The notes under the pieces were generated by a model that was not told where the DNA came from, did not search any database, and saw only the letters and a list, made by a program, of their open reading frames with translations. The translations under genes and the position numbers were made by a program. From NCBI RefSeq assembly GCF_001718195.1, contig NZ_MCNV01000034.1:1-64000 (forward strand): a stretch of DNA of 64,000 nt. The letters are read 5' to 3'. Within the stretch, counting starts at the first letter, position 1; the number at the start of each line of letters is the position of its first letter. This DNA is from Paraburkholderia nodosa. GTDB taxonomy: Bacteria > Pseudomonadota > Gammaproteobacteria > Burkholderiales > Burkholderiaceae. This document shows, in pieces, positions 54,388-63,336 of this stretch.

Positions 54388-54411
54388 CCGCAAGGCCCCC
54401 GGGGCGGCCGC

Positions 54412-54969
54412 TCAGCCGCCCTCTTTCCCCATCGACATCAGCCACGCCAGCCCTTGCGGCCAGTCGTCGAGCCCGCTGTCCGCATTGATGTGCCCGCGCG
54501 CGCCGATCTCGATCCAGCGGCTGCCCCACGCCTGCGCGCAGCGCTGCGAAAACGCCACACCGCCATACGGATCGTCGCTGCTGGCGACGACGACGCTCGC
54601 AAACGGCAGCGCCGTGAGCGGAACCGGATCGAAGCCCCGCGCGTCGCGCGGAAATTCGGGACCGTGCGGATCGGGGAGCGCCACCAGCAGCGCGCCGGCC
54701 ACCTTCGCGCGCGTCGCCGCGCTCGCGTGATGCGCGACCCAGTGCGCCACGCTCAGGCAGCCGAGGCTGTGAGCGGCGAAGCGCACGCCAGCCGGCGCAC
54801 GCTGGACGGCGGCATCCAGCGCCGCGCACCATGCCTCGCAGTCCGGGTGCATCCAGTCGGGCATCTGCACCCGTGCAAAGCCCGCGTGCGCGGCTTCCCA
54901 GCGCGTCTGCCAGTGCCCCGGCCCCGAATCCATGTAGCCCGGCAGCACCAGCACAGCCGTTTCGCTCAT
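54412..54969 (-). CDS. RBBP9/YdeN-type alpha/beta hydrolase
   Basis: A 185-residue serine hydrolase: LPGYMDSGPGHWQTRWE (about 9-25), nucleophile elbow AAHSLGC (serine near residue 66), and GHINADSGLDDWPQG with the likely catalytic histidine near the C-terminus. The substrate is unknown; the family is predicted esterases. ATG 54969 follows GAGGGGAAAACGTGACG; the longer frame to 55029 includes no better site. It ends 25 bases from the CoA-transferase stop, tail to tail, with no terminator visible. Confidence 0.87.
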   Translation of the reverse strand: MSETAVLVLPGYMDSGPGHWQTRWEAAHAGFARVQMPDWMHPDCEAWCAALDAAVQRAPAGVRFAAHSLGCLSVAHWVAHHASAATRAKVAGALLVALPDPHGPEFPRDARGFDPVPLTALPFASVVVASSDDPYGGVAFSQRCAQAWGSRWIEIGARGHINADSGLDDWPQGLAWLMSMGKEGG

Positions 54970-55022
54970 CGTCACGTTTTCCCCTCGCTTGTTGTAGTCC
55001 GCGCGACGATCCGGCACCGGGA

Positions 55023-55051
55023 CTGGCACGGCGGGTCGCGTCAGGTAGAAT
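55023..55051 (+). promoter_or_regulatory. Promoter of glnS
   Basis: CTGGCA (55023-55028) and TAGAAT (55046-55051) with 17-base spacing: four and five of six consensus bases. The start codon of glnS is 75 bases downstream. Confidence 0.55.
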
Positions 55052-55125
55052 GGAAGACACCATCGGGTGCCCAGTTACGCGCTTTGATCCTTTTGACGGG
55101 CGCCCTCGAACGACTCCCTTTTCGC

Positions 55126-56844
55126 ATGAATACCGAACGTAAAGACGCCGACCGCACGGACGCGCCTGCGGCATCCAATTTCATCCGCAACATCATCGAC
55201 GACGACAACCGCTCGGGCAAGTGGGCGCAGCGCGTCGAAACGCGCTTCCCGCCGGAGCCGAATGGCTACCTTCACATCGGCCACGCCAAGAGCATCTGCC
55301 TGAACTTCGGCGTCGCGAAAAGCTACGGCGGCGTGTGCCACCTGCGCTTCGACGACACGAACCCGGAGAAGGAAGATGTCGAATACGTCAACTCGATCAT
55401 CGACGCCGTCGAATGGCTCGGCTTCGAGTGGAAGAAAGAAGATCAGGAATACCTCTTCTACGCGAGCGACTACTACGACAAGCTTTACGAGTTCGCCGAA
55501 CTGCTGATCCAGCGCGGCAAGGCGTACGTGGACAGCCAGTCGCCGGAAGAGATGCGCGCGAACCGCGGCTCCGCCACCGAAGCCGGCAAGAACTCGCCAT
55601 TCCGCGATCGCTCCGTCGACGAAAACCTCGACCTCTTCCGCCGCATGAAGGCGGGCGAATTCGAGGAAGGCGCCCATGTGCTGCGCGCGAAGATCGACAT
55701 GGCGTCGCCGAACTTCAATATGCGCGATCCGGTGATCTACCGCATCCGCTTCGCGCATCATTACCGCACCGGCGACAAGTGGTGCGTGTACCCGATGTAC
55801 GACTACACGCACTGCATCTCGGACGCGCTGGAAAACATCACGCATTCGCTGTGCACGCTCGAGTTCGAAGACCATCGCCCGCTGTATGACTGGGTGCTCA
55901 ATGAACTGGCCGACGCCGGCGTGTTCACGCGCCCGCTGCCGCAGCAAATCGAGTTTTCGCGCCTGAACCTCACCTACGCGATCACGAGCAAGCGCAAGCT
56001 GCTGCAACTGGTAACCGAAGGCCACGTGGAAGGCTGGGACGACCCGCGTATGCCGACCATCGTCGGCGTGCGCCGCCGCGGCTTCACGCCCGAAGCGATC
56101 CAGTTGTTCTGCGAGCGCATCGGCGTGACGAAGGTCGATTCGTGGATCGACATGAGCGTGTTCGAAGGCGCGCTGCGCGACGACCTCGACGACAAGGCGC
56201 CGCGCACCGCCGCCGTGCTCGACCCGCTCAAGCTCATCATCGACAACTATCCGGAAGGCCAGAGCGAAGACTGCACGGCCCCCGTGCATCCGCATCATCC
56301 GGAGCGAGGCCTGCGCACGTTCCCGATCTCGCGCGAGTTGTGGATCGAGCGCGAAGACTTCAACGAAACGCCGCCGAAGGGCTATTTCCGCCTGTTCCCG
56401 GGCAACAAGGTGCGTCTGCGCTATGGCTTCGTGATCGAATGCACGGGCGCGGACAAGGACGAGAACGGCAACGTGATCGCCGTGCACTGCAACTACTTCC
56501 CGGACAGCAAGTCGGGCACGGAAGGCGCGAACAACTACAAGGTCAAGGGCAACATTCACTGGGTCAGCGCAGCGCATGCATGCCCGGCGGAAGTGCGCCT
56601 CTACGATCGCCTGTTCCGCGAAGAGCAGCCCGACGCGGGCGGCCGCGACTTCCTCGAAGCGCTCAATCCGGATTCGAAGCGCGTGGTGCAAGCGTATCTG
56701 GAACCGGGCGCACGCGACGCCGCGCCGGAAGACCGCTATCAGTTCGAGCGCCATGGCTACTTCGTCGCCGACCGCTACGATTCGAAGCCGGGTGCGCCGG
56801 TATTCAACCGCATCGTCGGTTTGCGCGACAGCTGGGGCAAGTAA
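55126..56844 (+). CDS. glnS: Glutamine-tRNA ligase
   Basis: Class I aminoacyl-tRNA synthetase charging tRNA-Gln directly, so this organism does not need the GatCAB route for Gln. 572 residues (E. coli 554). HIGH motif at residues 50-53 in RFPPEPNGYLHIGHAKS; KMSKS equivalent ITSKRKLLQLV near 290; VRRRGFTPEAI and the C-terminal anticodon-binding beta-barrels (about 360-560). The longer upstream frame would be in the opposite gene; ATG 55126 is the proper start. Confidence 0.97.
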   Translation: MNTERKDADRTDAPAASNFIRNIIDDDNRSGKWAQRVETRFPPEPNGYLHIGHAKSICLNFGVAKSYGGVCHLRFDDTNPEKEDVEYVNSIIDAVEWLGFEWKKEDQEYLFYASDYYDKLYEFAELLIQRGKAYVDSQSPEEMRANRGSATEAGKNSPFRDRSVDENLDLFRRMKAGEFEEGAHVLRAKIDMASPNFNMRDPVIYRIRFAHHYRTGDKWCVYPMYDYTHCISDALENITHSLCTLEFEDHRPLYDWVLNELADAGVFTRPLPQQIEFSRLNLTYAITSKRKLLQLVTEGHVEGWDDPRMPTIVGVRRRGFTPEAIQLFCERIGVTKVDSWIDMSVFEGALRDDLDDKAPRTAAVLDPLKLIIDNYPEGQSEDCTAPVHPHHPERGLRTFPISRELWIEREDFNETPPKGYFRLFPGNKVRLRYGFVIECTGADKDENGNVIAVHCNYFPDSKSGTEGANNYKVKGNIHWVSAAHACPAEVRLYDRLFREEQPDAGGRDFLEALNPDSKRVVQAYLEPGARDAAPEDRYQFERHGYFVADRYDSKPGAPVFNRIVGLRDSWGK

Positions 56845-56872
56845 GGCTCGCGCCGCGCCTGGCCCGCAAACA

Positions 56873-56905
56873 GAAAGCCCGCTCGGATTCGTGCGGGCTT
56901 TTTTC
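56873..56905 (+). terminator. Rho-independent terminator after glnS
   Basis: GAAAGCCCGC-TCGGATTCGT-GCGGGCTTTTTTC, nine-base stem with a T-run, 29 bases after the glnS stop. Confidence 0.92.
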
Positions 56906-56931
56906 ATTTGGCGGCGGCTGGCGGGAGCGGC

Positions 56932-57381
56932 TCAAAGTCTGCGATGCAGATCCGCGAGCGAGAGCGACGTGCTAAAGAGCCGCGCGAGACTGCGGCTCGC
57001 GTAGCGATCCACTTCAACGGGTACGGTCCAGCGCCAGGCGTCCATTTCCGGAATCATCACGCCGTCCTCGCGTCGCGGAAAGAGCGATACGCAAACGCAA
57101 CGCGAAAGATCGAGTTCATCGGCGCTCGCGCGCGCGGCAAAGAGATGCAGATCCTTGTCGCGCCGGTACAGGTAGCGCCCGAGATCGACGAGGCGCGACG
57201 CCGCGATTTCGATGCCGGTCTCCTCGACCATCTCGCGGCACGCGCTCTGCGATTCGGTCTCGCCGGGGTCGCCCTGCCCTTTCGGAATGTCCCAGTGATT
57301 CGTGCCGGTAGCGTGCGCAAGCAGCACGCGGCCTTCAGGATCGAGCAGCACAATGCCGCACGAAACGATCTTGCCGTTCAC
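56932..57381 (-). CDS. Nudix hydrolase
   Basis: A 149-residue hydrolase of nucleoside diphosphates linked to another group. The Nudix box is GDPGETESQSACREMVEETG (about 37-56), intact in all Glu positions. N-terminal VSCGIVLLDPEGRVLLAHATGTNHWDIPKGQG resembles the MutT/NUDT2-like group; substrate unknown. It is eight bases downstream of the surface-antigen-like gene on the same strand. Confidence 0.88.
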   Translation of the reverse strand: MNGKIVSCGIVLLDPEGRVLLAHATGTNHWDIPKGQGDPGETESQSACREMVEETGIEIAASRLVDLGRYLYRRDKDLHLFAARASADELDLSRCVCVSLFPRREDGVMIPEMDAWRWTVPVEVDRYASRSLARLFSTSLSLADLHRRL

Positions 57382-57388
57382 CGCGCGC

Positions 57389-57787
57389 TCAGTGCTGCTT
57401 CTGGAAAACCCAGGCGCCTTCGCCCGTGCGGCAGAAGTGCGGACGCAGTGTCATCGACTGGCCCTTCGCGTTGATGACGACTTCCGTATCGCGGCACGTC
57501 TTGGCGCCTTCCTTTTGCGTATTCGACGGCGTGATGGTCGATGTGATGCGTGTGCCGTTGCGCGAGCCTTCGTTCGACCATGACGCGCTCTCGCCATCGG
57601 CCTTGTGCTCGACGGCATCGCGCACGGCGTTCTGGAGCGAGTTGTAGTCCGCCTGGGTCATGAACGACATGGGTGTGTTGTTCAGGAAGCCCAGGTTGGC
57701 GGCATGCGCGCTACCCGTGCCAACGGCGACAATGAGCGCCGCGCCCAGGGCGCTCAGCGAGTGAAGGGTTCGGGGCATTCTGGACAT
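57389..57787 (-). CDS. Secreted surface-antigen-like protein (COG4520 type)
   Basis: A 132-residue predicted exported protein. It has a signal peptide (MSRMPRTLHSLSALGAALIV, cleavage near AHA/A, about residue 29). The C-terminal half with SNEGSRNGTRITSTITPSNT and TCRDTEVVINAKGQSMTLRPHFCR (two cysteines) resembles the RT0821/Lpp0805 surface antigen group. Function unknown; envelope assembly or stress are guesses. ATG 57787 has GAGGAGAACACATA upstream; the longer frame to 57862 lacks a site. Confidence 0.75.
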   Translation of the reverse strand: MSRMPRTLHSLSALGAALIVAVGTGSAHAANLGFLNNTPMSFMTQADYNSLQNAVRDAVEHKADGESASWSNEGSRNGTRITSTITPSNTQKEGAKTCRDTEVVINAKGQSMTLRPHFCRTGEGAWVFQKQH

Positions 57788-57976
57788 TATGTGTTCTCCT
57801 CGGCGGACTGAAAGCATCGACGAAAAGCATAACACGCGCCCTTTTTTTGGCTCGTTCAGCAAGGCCGAACGGGCGCGGGCGGGCGAGTCCTTTTCGGATT
57901 GATCCGATGGTGAGGGAGAGGGCCGATCAATACGATAGCTTCCTCGCCCACTTACAGCCCATGCGGTTTATCTGAC

Positions 57977-58219
57977 ATGACCTACGCCATCGCATTGAGG
58001 GTCTTTGCGGTCCTGCTGGCCCTCATCTGCGTCGGCTTGATGTCTTTCGTCGCGCACTACACGCACACGCCGAAACATCAGGCGCGCGGCCCGAACTTCA
58101 CGCTCCATCCCGAGCACGCGCCGCGCTGGCCGGACGCCACGGTGCGCATCGGCACGGTCGGCTTGCTCGCGTCCTTCCTCGTGCTCACCGGCGCCTGCCT
58201 GTTGATCGCAGGCATCTGA
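57977..58219 (+). CDS. Small two-helix membrane protein
   Basis: An 80-residue protein with hydrophobic stretches at about 5-26 and 58-79, joined by a His/Pro-rich loop (HYTHTPKHQARGPNF). I do not recognise the family. It stands alone between the surface-antigen-like gene and the peroxidase, which is convergent to it. The two-helix layout, ATG and a stop right after a hydrophobic end argue for a true small membrane protein. Confidence 0.65.
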   Translation: MTYAIALRVFAVLLALICVGLMSFVAHYTHTPKHQARGPNFTLHPEHAPRWPDATVRIGTVGLLASFLVLTGACLLIAGI

Positions 58220-58238
58220 CGCTGCGCCCAGTCCACGC

Positions 58239-59660
58239 TCAGTGCGCGCCCGGCTGCCAGCCGTCGGTGAGCGTGTCGAGAAACGCAATCACATCCTTGA
58301 TTTCGGCGTCGCTGAACACCGGCTCGTCGCCCGGCTTGCGATCGAACGGCGGATCCGTGTTGAGATTCACCCAATACTGTCGCGGCAAGTCGTCGAACTT
58401 CTGCACCCGGCCCTTCACCACCGGATAGAACGCTTCCGGATTCGTGTCGCGCCGTGCGTAGAAACGCAGCACGTCTTCCAGCGAATGGTAGATGCCGTTG
58501 TGGAAGAACGACTTCTTGAGCGCTATGTTGCGCAGCGTCGGCGTGCGGAAGAGCCCGCAAAATTCCGCGCGATGGTCGAGGTCCGTGCGCTCCGGACCGC
58601 ATGCGCCGAGATCGAAAAACTTGCGGTCGCGATTCACGGCAAGTGTGCGGTTGCGCGGCACGCCCACGGCGATCAGACCGAAGTCGCTGAACTGTGGCGG
58701 CGAGCCGTCCTTTGCACGCTGGCTGATATGGCAGCTCGCGCAATTGCCTTTCTTCTCGTCGTTGAAAAGCTGCAGCCCGCGCAGTTCGGCGGCGCTGAGC
58801 GTGGCCTTGCCGGCCAGGTACGCGTCGTACTTGCTCGTGTACGGATAGAACACCTCGGGTGACTGCTCGAATGTCTCCAGTGACTTCAGTACGGCCTTGA
58901 AAGTCGCGTCGTCGTCGGCGAGGACGCGCGCGCCGAAGGCCGCCCTGAACGCCCCTGCGTAGGGTGCCGCGCGCACGGCTTCGGCGACCTTCTTCGGCGA
59001 ACTCGCCATCTCGAACGTCGAGAGCAACGGGATGCGCGCCTGGTCCGAGCCCCGATCGACGCGGCCGTCCCACGTGAGGCCGCCAGTCGGACCGGCATCG
59101 ACGCTTTCATCGCCTTCGTCATCGGAGTCGTGATAGTGCTCGGCGAACGCCGGCACCGCCTGCAGATACTTGAGCGTCGGCACGGCGCGCATGCCCTGGC
59201 GTCGCATGTCGGGGCCGCCGATCTGCACGTCGAGCGAGTTGGGCGGCGTGAACGCGTGGTCCGGGCTGTGGCACGACGCGCATGCCATCTTGCCCGAACC
59301 CGAGAGCGACGGATCGAGGAACATCTGCTTGCCGAGCGCCGTCATGCGGCGCACCTGCGCATAGACCTCGGCACGCGTCTGCCCGCCTTGTGCAGGCGTC
59401 GCGATCTTCATGAGCTTCACGCCCTGTACGGCGCGTGCGTTCGCATTGGCGTCGTTCGCACGCGAGGCGCTGCCGGATGCACCTGTCGTCGTATCGGCGT
59501 CTGCGGAAGCGGGCGTGCTGCCGTCGCATGCCGTCAGCAGCAATGACAGCCCCGCCGCCATCACGAGGAGGAGGCCCGCGTTGCGGCATGCGCCGCCGAG
59601 CGCTCGAGCCCGCGTCTCACCTTCCGTTCGCGCCGAATGACGCGCCAATCTACGCAACAT
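58239..59660 (-). CDS. Di-heme cytochrome c peroxidase (MauG/CcpA type), lipoprotein
   Basis: Predicted periplasmic di-heme peroxidase on a lipid anchor. The 473-residue protein has a lipobox LLLTAC (about residue 45), then two CASCH heme c motifs, the first in GKMACASCHSPDHAF and the second in GNCASCHISQRAKDG, plus RTPTLRNIALKKSFFHNG, the CcpA-like calcium/heme-binding region. It would reduce hydrogen peroxide with periplasmic electrons, or modify a protein as MauG does. The start is uncertain: ATG 59660 is weakly supported by GGGGAT; a longer frame to 59786 exists without a site. Divergent from the phosphoesterase gene. Confidence 0.88.
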   Translation of the reverse strand: MLRRLARHSARTEGETRARALGGACRNAGLLLVMAAGLSLLLTACDGSTPASADADTTTGASGSASRANDANANARAVQGVKLMKIATPAQGGQTRAEVYAQVRRMTALGKQMFLDPSLSGSGKMACASCHSPDHAFTPPNSLDVQIGGPDMRRQGMRAVPTLKYLQAVPAFAEHYHDSDDEGDESVDAGPTGGLTWDGRVDRGSDQARIPLLSTFEMASSPKKVAEAVRAAPYAGAFRAAFGARVLADDDATFKAVLKSLETFEQSPEVFYPYTSKYDAYLAGKATLSAAELRGLQLFNDEKKGNCASCHISQRAKDGSPPQFSDFGLIAVGVPRNRTLAVNRDRKFFDLGACGPERTDLDHRAEFCGLFRTPTLRNIALKKSFFHNGIYHSLEDVLRFYARRDTNPEAFYPVVKGRVQKFDDLPRQYWVNLNTDPPFDRKPGDEPVFSDAEIKDVIAFLDTLTDGWQPGAH

Positions 59661-59783
59661 GCCTGATCCCCGAAGCTTGAGCGCGGCGCGCGTGGCGGCG
59701 CGCCGCTGCAGTGCGAATACCGATGCGCTCAGCCGCACATCGAAGTCGCGAAAGCGTATGTCGGCGATGTGACGCTCCAATGA

Positions 59784-59806
59784 CATGACGTAAGTAAGAT
59801 GTCATG
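59784..59806. promoter_or_regulatory. Inverted repeat CATGAC-N11-GTCATG
   Basis: Perfect six-base arms around 11 bases in the region between the peroxidase and phosphoesterase genes. Possible operator; no known consensus is assigned. Confidence 0.4.
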
Positions 59807-59831
59807 CAAACAAAGGCCGCGAAAAAGCTAA

Positions 59832-59847
59832 ATGTAATTTTTTACAT
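59832..59847. promoter_or_regulatory. Palindrome ATGTAA-TTTT-TTACAT
   Basis: Perfect 16-base inverted repeat in the AT-rich part of the divergent region, about 96 bases before the phosphoesterase start. It may be an operator or part of a promoter. Confidence 0.4.
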
Positions 59848-59942
59848 ATCGCTGTCAAATTCCGTTGCGACACTGCGCCTCGCCCGAAGGCCGGTGTCAT
59901 TCGCGCCGGCCTCCATGCGGGCCCCCAACGCGAGAGAGAAAA

Positions 59943-61526
59943 ATGATCAACAGAAAATGGTTCTATGCCACGCCGATCGCGATAGCGGCGTCGGTATTGG
60001 CCGTCGCGGCTTGCGGCGGCAACGACAGCAGCAAGCCCGGCCTTTCGTCGGTGAAGAATATCGTCGTGATCTACGCGGAAAACCGCAGCTTCGACAACCT
60101 GTACAGCAGCTTCCCGAACGCCAACGGCCTGCAGAACGTGAGCGCGCAAAGCGCGCAGCAGCTCGATCGCGACGGCTCCGTGCTGGCCACGCTGCCGACC
60201 GTCTGGAACGGTCTCACGCAAACGGGCGTCACGCCCGTCGTGACCGCGGCGATGACGGAGAACATGCCGAATGCGCCGTTCGCCATCGACGACGCGAAGG
60301 GCTACAACGTGCCGCTCTCAGTCACGACGCGCGACCTGTATCACCGCTTTTACGAGAACCAGATGCAGATCCACGGCGGCAAGAACGACATGTTCGCGGC
60401 CTACGGCGACTCCGGCGGTCTCGTGATAGGGCATTACACGACGAGCGCCGAAAAGCTCCCGCTCTGGAAGATCGCCCAGCAATACACGCTCGCCGACAAC
60501 TTCTTCATGGGCGCGTTCGGCGGCTCGTTCCTGAACCACCAGTGGCTGATCTGCGCGTGCACGCCGTACTACGCGAACGCGGACACGAACCCGGCCAAGC
60601 CGACGATCTCGACCGTGGACGCCGACGGCGTCTCGCTCACGCTCGCATCGAACTCGCCGAAGTCCGCGCTCGATGGCGCGCCGAAATTCGTGAAGTCGGG
60701 CAATCTGACGCCGGACTTCTATGCGGTCAACACAATGCAGCCGCCGTATCAGCCGAGCGGCAACGCAGCGGCTTCGGGCGGTGACACGAACCTGGCCGAC
60801 CCGTCGAACGCCTCCACACTGCCCGCGCAAACGGCGCAGAACATCGGCGATCTGCTTTCGAACGCGGGCGTGACGTGGGCGTGGTACGGCGGCGCGTGGG
60901 GCGCGGCCGTGAGCGCGGCGCAGAACAGCACGTCGGGCGTGATCTACGGCGCGAACATGACGGCGCCGAACTTCCAGCCGCACCACCAGCCGTTCAACTA
61001 CTTCGCGAACTACGCGCCGGGCACCGACGCACGTGCGAAGCACCTGCTCGACGGCGGCATGGACGGCACCGAGTTCATCAAGGCGATCGATGCAGGCGCG
61101 CTGCCTGCCGTGGCGTTCTACAAGCCGCAGGGCAACCTGAACGAGCACGCGGGCTACACGGACGTGGCGAGCGGCGACCAGCACATCGCGGACGTCATCG
61201 CGCATCTGCAGAAGAGCCCGCAGTGGAACAACATGGTCGTGGTCGTCACCTACGACGAAAACGGCGGCTTCTGGGATCACGTTGCGCCGCCCAAGGGCGA
61301 CCGCTGGGGCCCGGGCTCGCGCATTCCGGCGCTCGTCATTTCGCCGTACGCGAAAAAGGGCTACGTCGACCACACGCAGTACGACACGACCTCGATCCTG
61401 CGCCTCATCACGCGCCGCTTCTCGCTGCCCACATTGCCGGGACTTGCCAACCGCGACGCCGCGCTCAAGAGCAACGGCGCCCAGCCGATGGGCGATCTGA
61501 CCAACGCGCTCGACGTCAAGCTCTAA
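59943..61526 (+). CDS. AcpA-type acid phosphatase/phospholipase C family lipoprotein
   Basis: A 527-residue exported phosphoesterase (PF04185). Lipobox VLAVAAC near residue 20. The phosphoesterase core begins KNIVVIYAENRSFDNLYSSF (about 37-56), the family's metal/nucleophile region, with further family motifs FMGAFGGSFLNHQWLICACTP (about 184-204) and VVVTYDENGGFWDHVAPPKGDRWGPGSRIPALVISP (about 426-460). In Francisella and Burkholderia relatives these act on phosphomonoesters or phospholipids; the substrate here is not fixed. ATG 59943 is preceded by GAGAGAGAAAA. Terminator 51 bases downstream. Confidence 0.9.
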   Translation: MINRKWFYATPIAIAASVLAVAACGGNDSSKPGLSSVKNIVVIYAENRSFDNLYSSFPNANGLQNVSAQSAQQLDRDGSVLATLPTVWNGLTQTGVTPVVTAAMTENMPNAPFAIDDAKGYNVPLSVTTRDLYHRFYENQMQIHGGKNDMFAAYGDSGGLVIGHYTTSAEKLPLWKIAQQYTLADNFFMGAFGGSFLNHQWLICACTPYYANADTNPAKPTISTVDADGVSLTLASNSPKSALDGAPKFVKSGNLTPDFYAVNTMQPPYQPSGNAAASGGDTNLADPSNASTLPAQTAQNIGDLLSNAGVTWAWYGGAWGAAVSAAQNSTSGVIYGANMTAPNFQPHHQPFNYFANYAPGTDARAKHLLDGGMDGTEFIKAIDAGALPAVAFYKPQGNLNEHAGYTDVASGDQHIADVIAHLQKSPQWNNMVVVVTYDENGGFWDHVAPPKGDRWGPGSRIPALVISPYAKKGYVDHTQYDTTSILRLITRRFSLPTLPGLANRDAALKSNGAQPMGDLTNALDVKL

Positions 61527-61576
61527 GCGCGACAAGCCATCGGACCATCGATTGCCGGATGTTGCTCATCCGGTTT

Positions 61577-61606
61577 GAAGGGCAGCCCTCGGGCTGCCCT
61601 TTTTTA
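61577..61606 (+). terminator. Rho-independent terminator after the phosphoesterase
   Basis: AAGGGCAGCCC-TC-GGGCTGCCCTTTTTT, a nine-base-plus stem with a T-run, 51 bases after the stop. Confidence 0.92.
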
Positions 61607-61744
61607 TTGCGCCGCGAATTCGTCGCCCCTGCCCGCTCCGCGCGTCCGCCGGGCGTCGAGCCGCGACGTTTGACCACGGATCCTACGCCGCAGGATGCAC
61701 TACCTTACAAATTAATTACTGAACAAATCTTGACGGAGGTCATT

Positions 61745-62230
61745 GTGAAATACGTCGAATCGACTCTCTTACCAGGCGAAAGGATCGTCTGCGAGGGACA
61801 CCCCTGCTTCTGGGCGATGGGGCCGCGTATCACATTCAGCCTCCTGCTCATGGTTTGGGGCGTGCTCGTCGGCACCATGGGGACGTCGCCGCTCGCAGCG
61901 GTGAGTTTTTTTGCCGCAGGGTTGGGACTGTTCGGTGCATCGCTACTCGCCTGGTGGACGACAGAATTCGCCGTGACCAACAAGCGCGTGGTGGCCAGGT
62001 TCGGTGCGGTCCGTCGTCACACGGTGGAGTTGACGCTAGCGAAGATAGAGAGCGTAAGGATCGAGCAAAGCCTGATCGGCCGGATATTCGACTATGGCTC
62101 GCTCGTCGTGGGCGGCGGTGGCTTGATCGCTACGCCGATTCCCGGCATTTCGAATCCGAACGAGTTCCGCCGTATGGTGTTTCTCGCGCAGGCGGCCGAG
62201 GAGCCGGTGCCGTTGCGGCTCGTGGCGTGA
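61745..62230 (+). CDS. bPH2-domain membrane protein
   Basis: A 161-residue protein of the bacterial PH domain 2 (YdbT/YvbH) type. Starts at GTG 61745 with GGAGG eight bases upstream. N-terminal VKYVESTLLPGERIVCEGHP, two helices (about 31-48 and 52-70) and then the PH-like domain (about 72-150: WWTTEFAVTNKRVVARFGAVRR, LTLAKIESVRIEQSLIGRIFDYGSL). Function unknown; similar proteins sit at the membrane. An ATG in the same frame much further upstream belongs to a shadow frame of the preceding gene. Confidence 0.85.
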   Translation: MKYVESTLLPGERIVCEGHPCFWAMGPRITFSLLLMVWGVLVGTMGTSPLAAVSFFAAGLGLFGASLLAWWTTEFAVTNKRVVARFGAVRRHTVELTLAKIESVRIEQSLIGRIFDYGSLVVGGGGLIATPIPGISNPNEFRRMVFLAQAAEEPVPLRLVA

Positions 62231-62269
62231 GGGTTTGAATCGGCCTGGATTCGTGGTGTGTGATAAAGC

Positions 62270-62300
62270 AAAAAGCCCGGCGGGGAAGGCCGGGCTTTTT
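62270..62300. terminator. Bidirectional Rho-independent terminator
   Basis: AAAAAGCCCGGC-GGGGAAG-GCCGGGCTTTTT, perfect 12-bp stem, ending the bPH2 gene on plus and the tRNA transcript on minus. Confidence 0.92.
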
Positions 62301-62312
62301 ATTTATTTGATC

Positions 62313-62389
62313 TGGCGCGACAGGAGGGGCTCGAACCCCCGACCCTCGGCTTAGAAGGCCGATGCTCTATCCAGCTGAGCTACTGTCGC
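62313..62389 (-). tRNA. tRNA-Arg(TCT)
   Basis: On the minus strand the 77 bases fold as a tRNA: acceptor stem GCGACAG/CTGTCGC, D arm GCTC...GAGC, anticodon arm TCGGC-CTTCTAA-GCCGA with anticodon TCT (62353-62355), T arm GGGGG-TTCGAGC-CCCTC-type, discriminator G and encoded CCA. Reads arginine codons AGA and AGG. Confidence 0.95.
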
Positions 62390-62505
62390 GTGAACGTGCG
62401 CAAGGCCGCAAGCGGGCCTCGCGAAGACGGGGCTGGATTATACCGCGATCGTCTCACGCGGTCGCGCCTCGCTCATCGCGCTTGCCAAGGGCCTTCGCGC
62501 CCAAA

Positions 62506-63336
62506 TCAAACCGGCTGCTGATGCAACGCGAACCAGCCAAGGAAAATCGCGCCCGCGATCAGGCAGTACGCACCGAACGATGCGAGGCGCCCGCGTCCCT
62601 CGAAATAGCTCATCAGGAACTTCACGCTCAGCCAGGCCGCAATACCCGTGAGCACGCCGCCAACGACCGCAGTCATCAGCTGATCTCGCGCGTGAAACAG
62701 CTTAGGCAGTTCGAGCACGCCAGCCGCGAAGATGATCGGCGTGCCGAGCAGGAACGAGAACTCCGCAGCCTTTTCTGCCGTGAGGCCCGCTGCATTGCCG
62801 GCGATCATCGTGAGGCCGCTGCGCGAAAAGCCGGGAATGAGCGCGCCGATCTGCGCGAGGCCGACGAGAAAGGCCTGGCGGAACGTGAGTTTCTCGGGCG
62901 GACGATGCGCACGGGCACGCTGGAGGCGATCGCCGAACCAGAGCAGCACGCCATTGACCATCAACGCAGCCGCGACGATGCGCAGATCGTGAAAGATGGC
63001 TTCGATGCGCTTTTCGAGCACGAGGCCGACGATACCCGTCGGAATCGTACCGATGATGAGCGCCCACATCATGTGCCCGTCGTCGTTCTTGCGACCGCCC
63101 AGGGAGGCAAAGAAGCCCCTGATCAACGCGACCCAGCGCTCGCGGAAATACCAGAGCAGCGCAACTGCGGTCCCCAGGTGCAATGCGACGAGGAACGGCA
63201 GCAATTGCGGCGCGTGCTTGTCGATGTGCATGCCGAACAGTGCCGGCACGAGCAGTGTATGGCCGAGGCTGCTCACGGGGAACAGTTCGGTGACGCCTTG
63301 CAACACGCTCAGGAAGAATAGAAACCAGAGACTCAC
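62506..63336 (-). CDS. uppP: Undecaprenyl-diphosphatase
   Basis: Membrane phosphatase that recycles undecaprenyl pyrophosphate for peptidoglycan and other wall polymers. The 276-residue protein with eight or so helices begins VSLWFLFFLSVLQGVTELFPVSSLGHTLL, the UppP Glu-rich motif region (E, P and SS-GH), with PGFSRSGLTMIAG (about 169-181) as the second motif. I take GTG 63336 as start with GAGGAT nearby; the open frame goes further to 63402, but residues before the GTG do not look like UppP. The first motif reads ELFPVSSLGH where many members have EFLPISSTGH. Confidence 0.93.
   Translation of the reverse strand: MSLWFLFFLSVLQGVTELFPVSSLGHTLLVPALFGMHIDKHAPQLLPFLVALHLGTAVALLWYFRERWVALIRGFFASLGGRKNDDGHMMWALIIGTIPTGIVGLVLEKRIEAIFHDLRIVAAALMVNGVLLWFGDRLQRARAHRPPEKLTFRQAFLVGLAQIGALIPGFSRSGLTMIAGNAAGLTAEKAAEFSFLLGTPIIFAAGVLELPKLFHARDQLMTAVVGGVLTGIAAWLSVKFLMSYFEGRGRLASFGAYCLIAGAIFLGWFALHQQPV

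Noticed and set aside
59850..59880. Possible Pho box (CTGTCAA) near the AcpA-type gene
   Set aside because: Only one half-site matches; the second half at the right spacing has too many mismatches.
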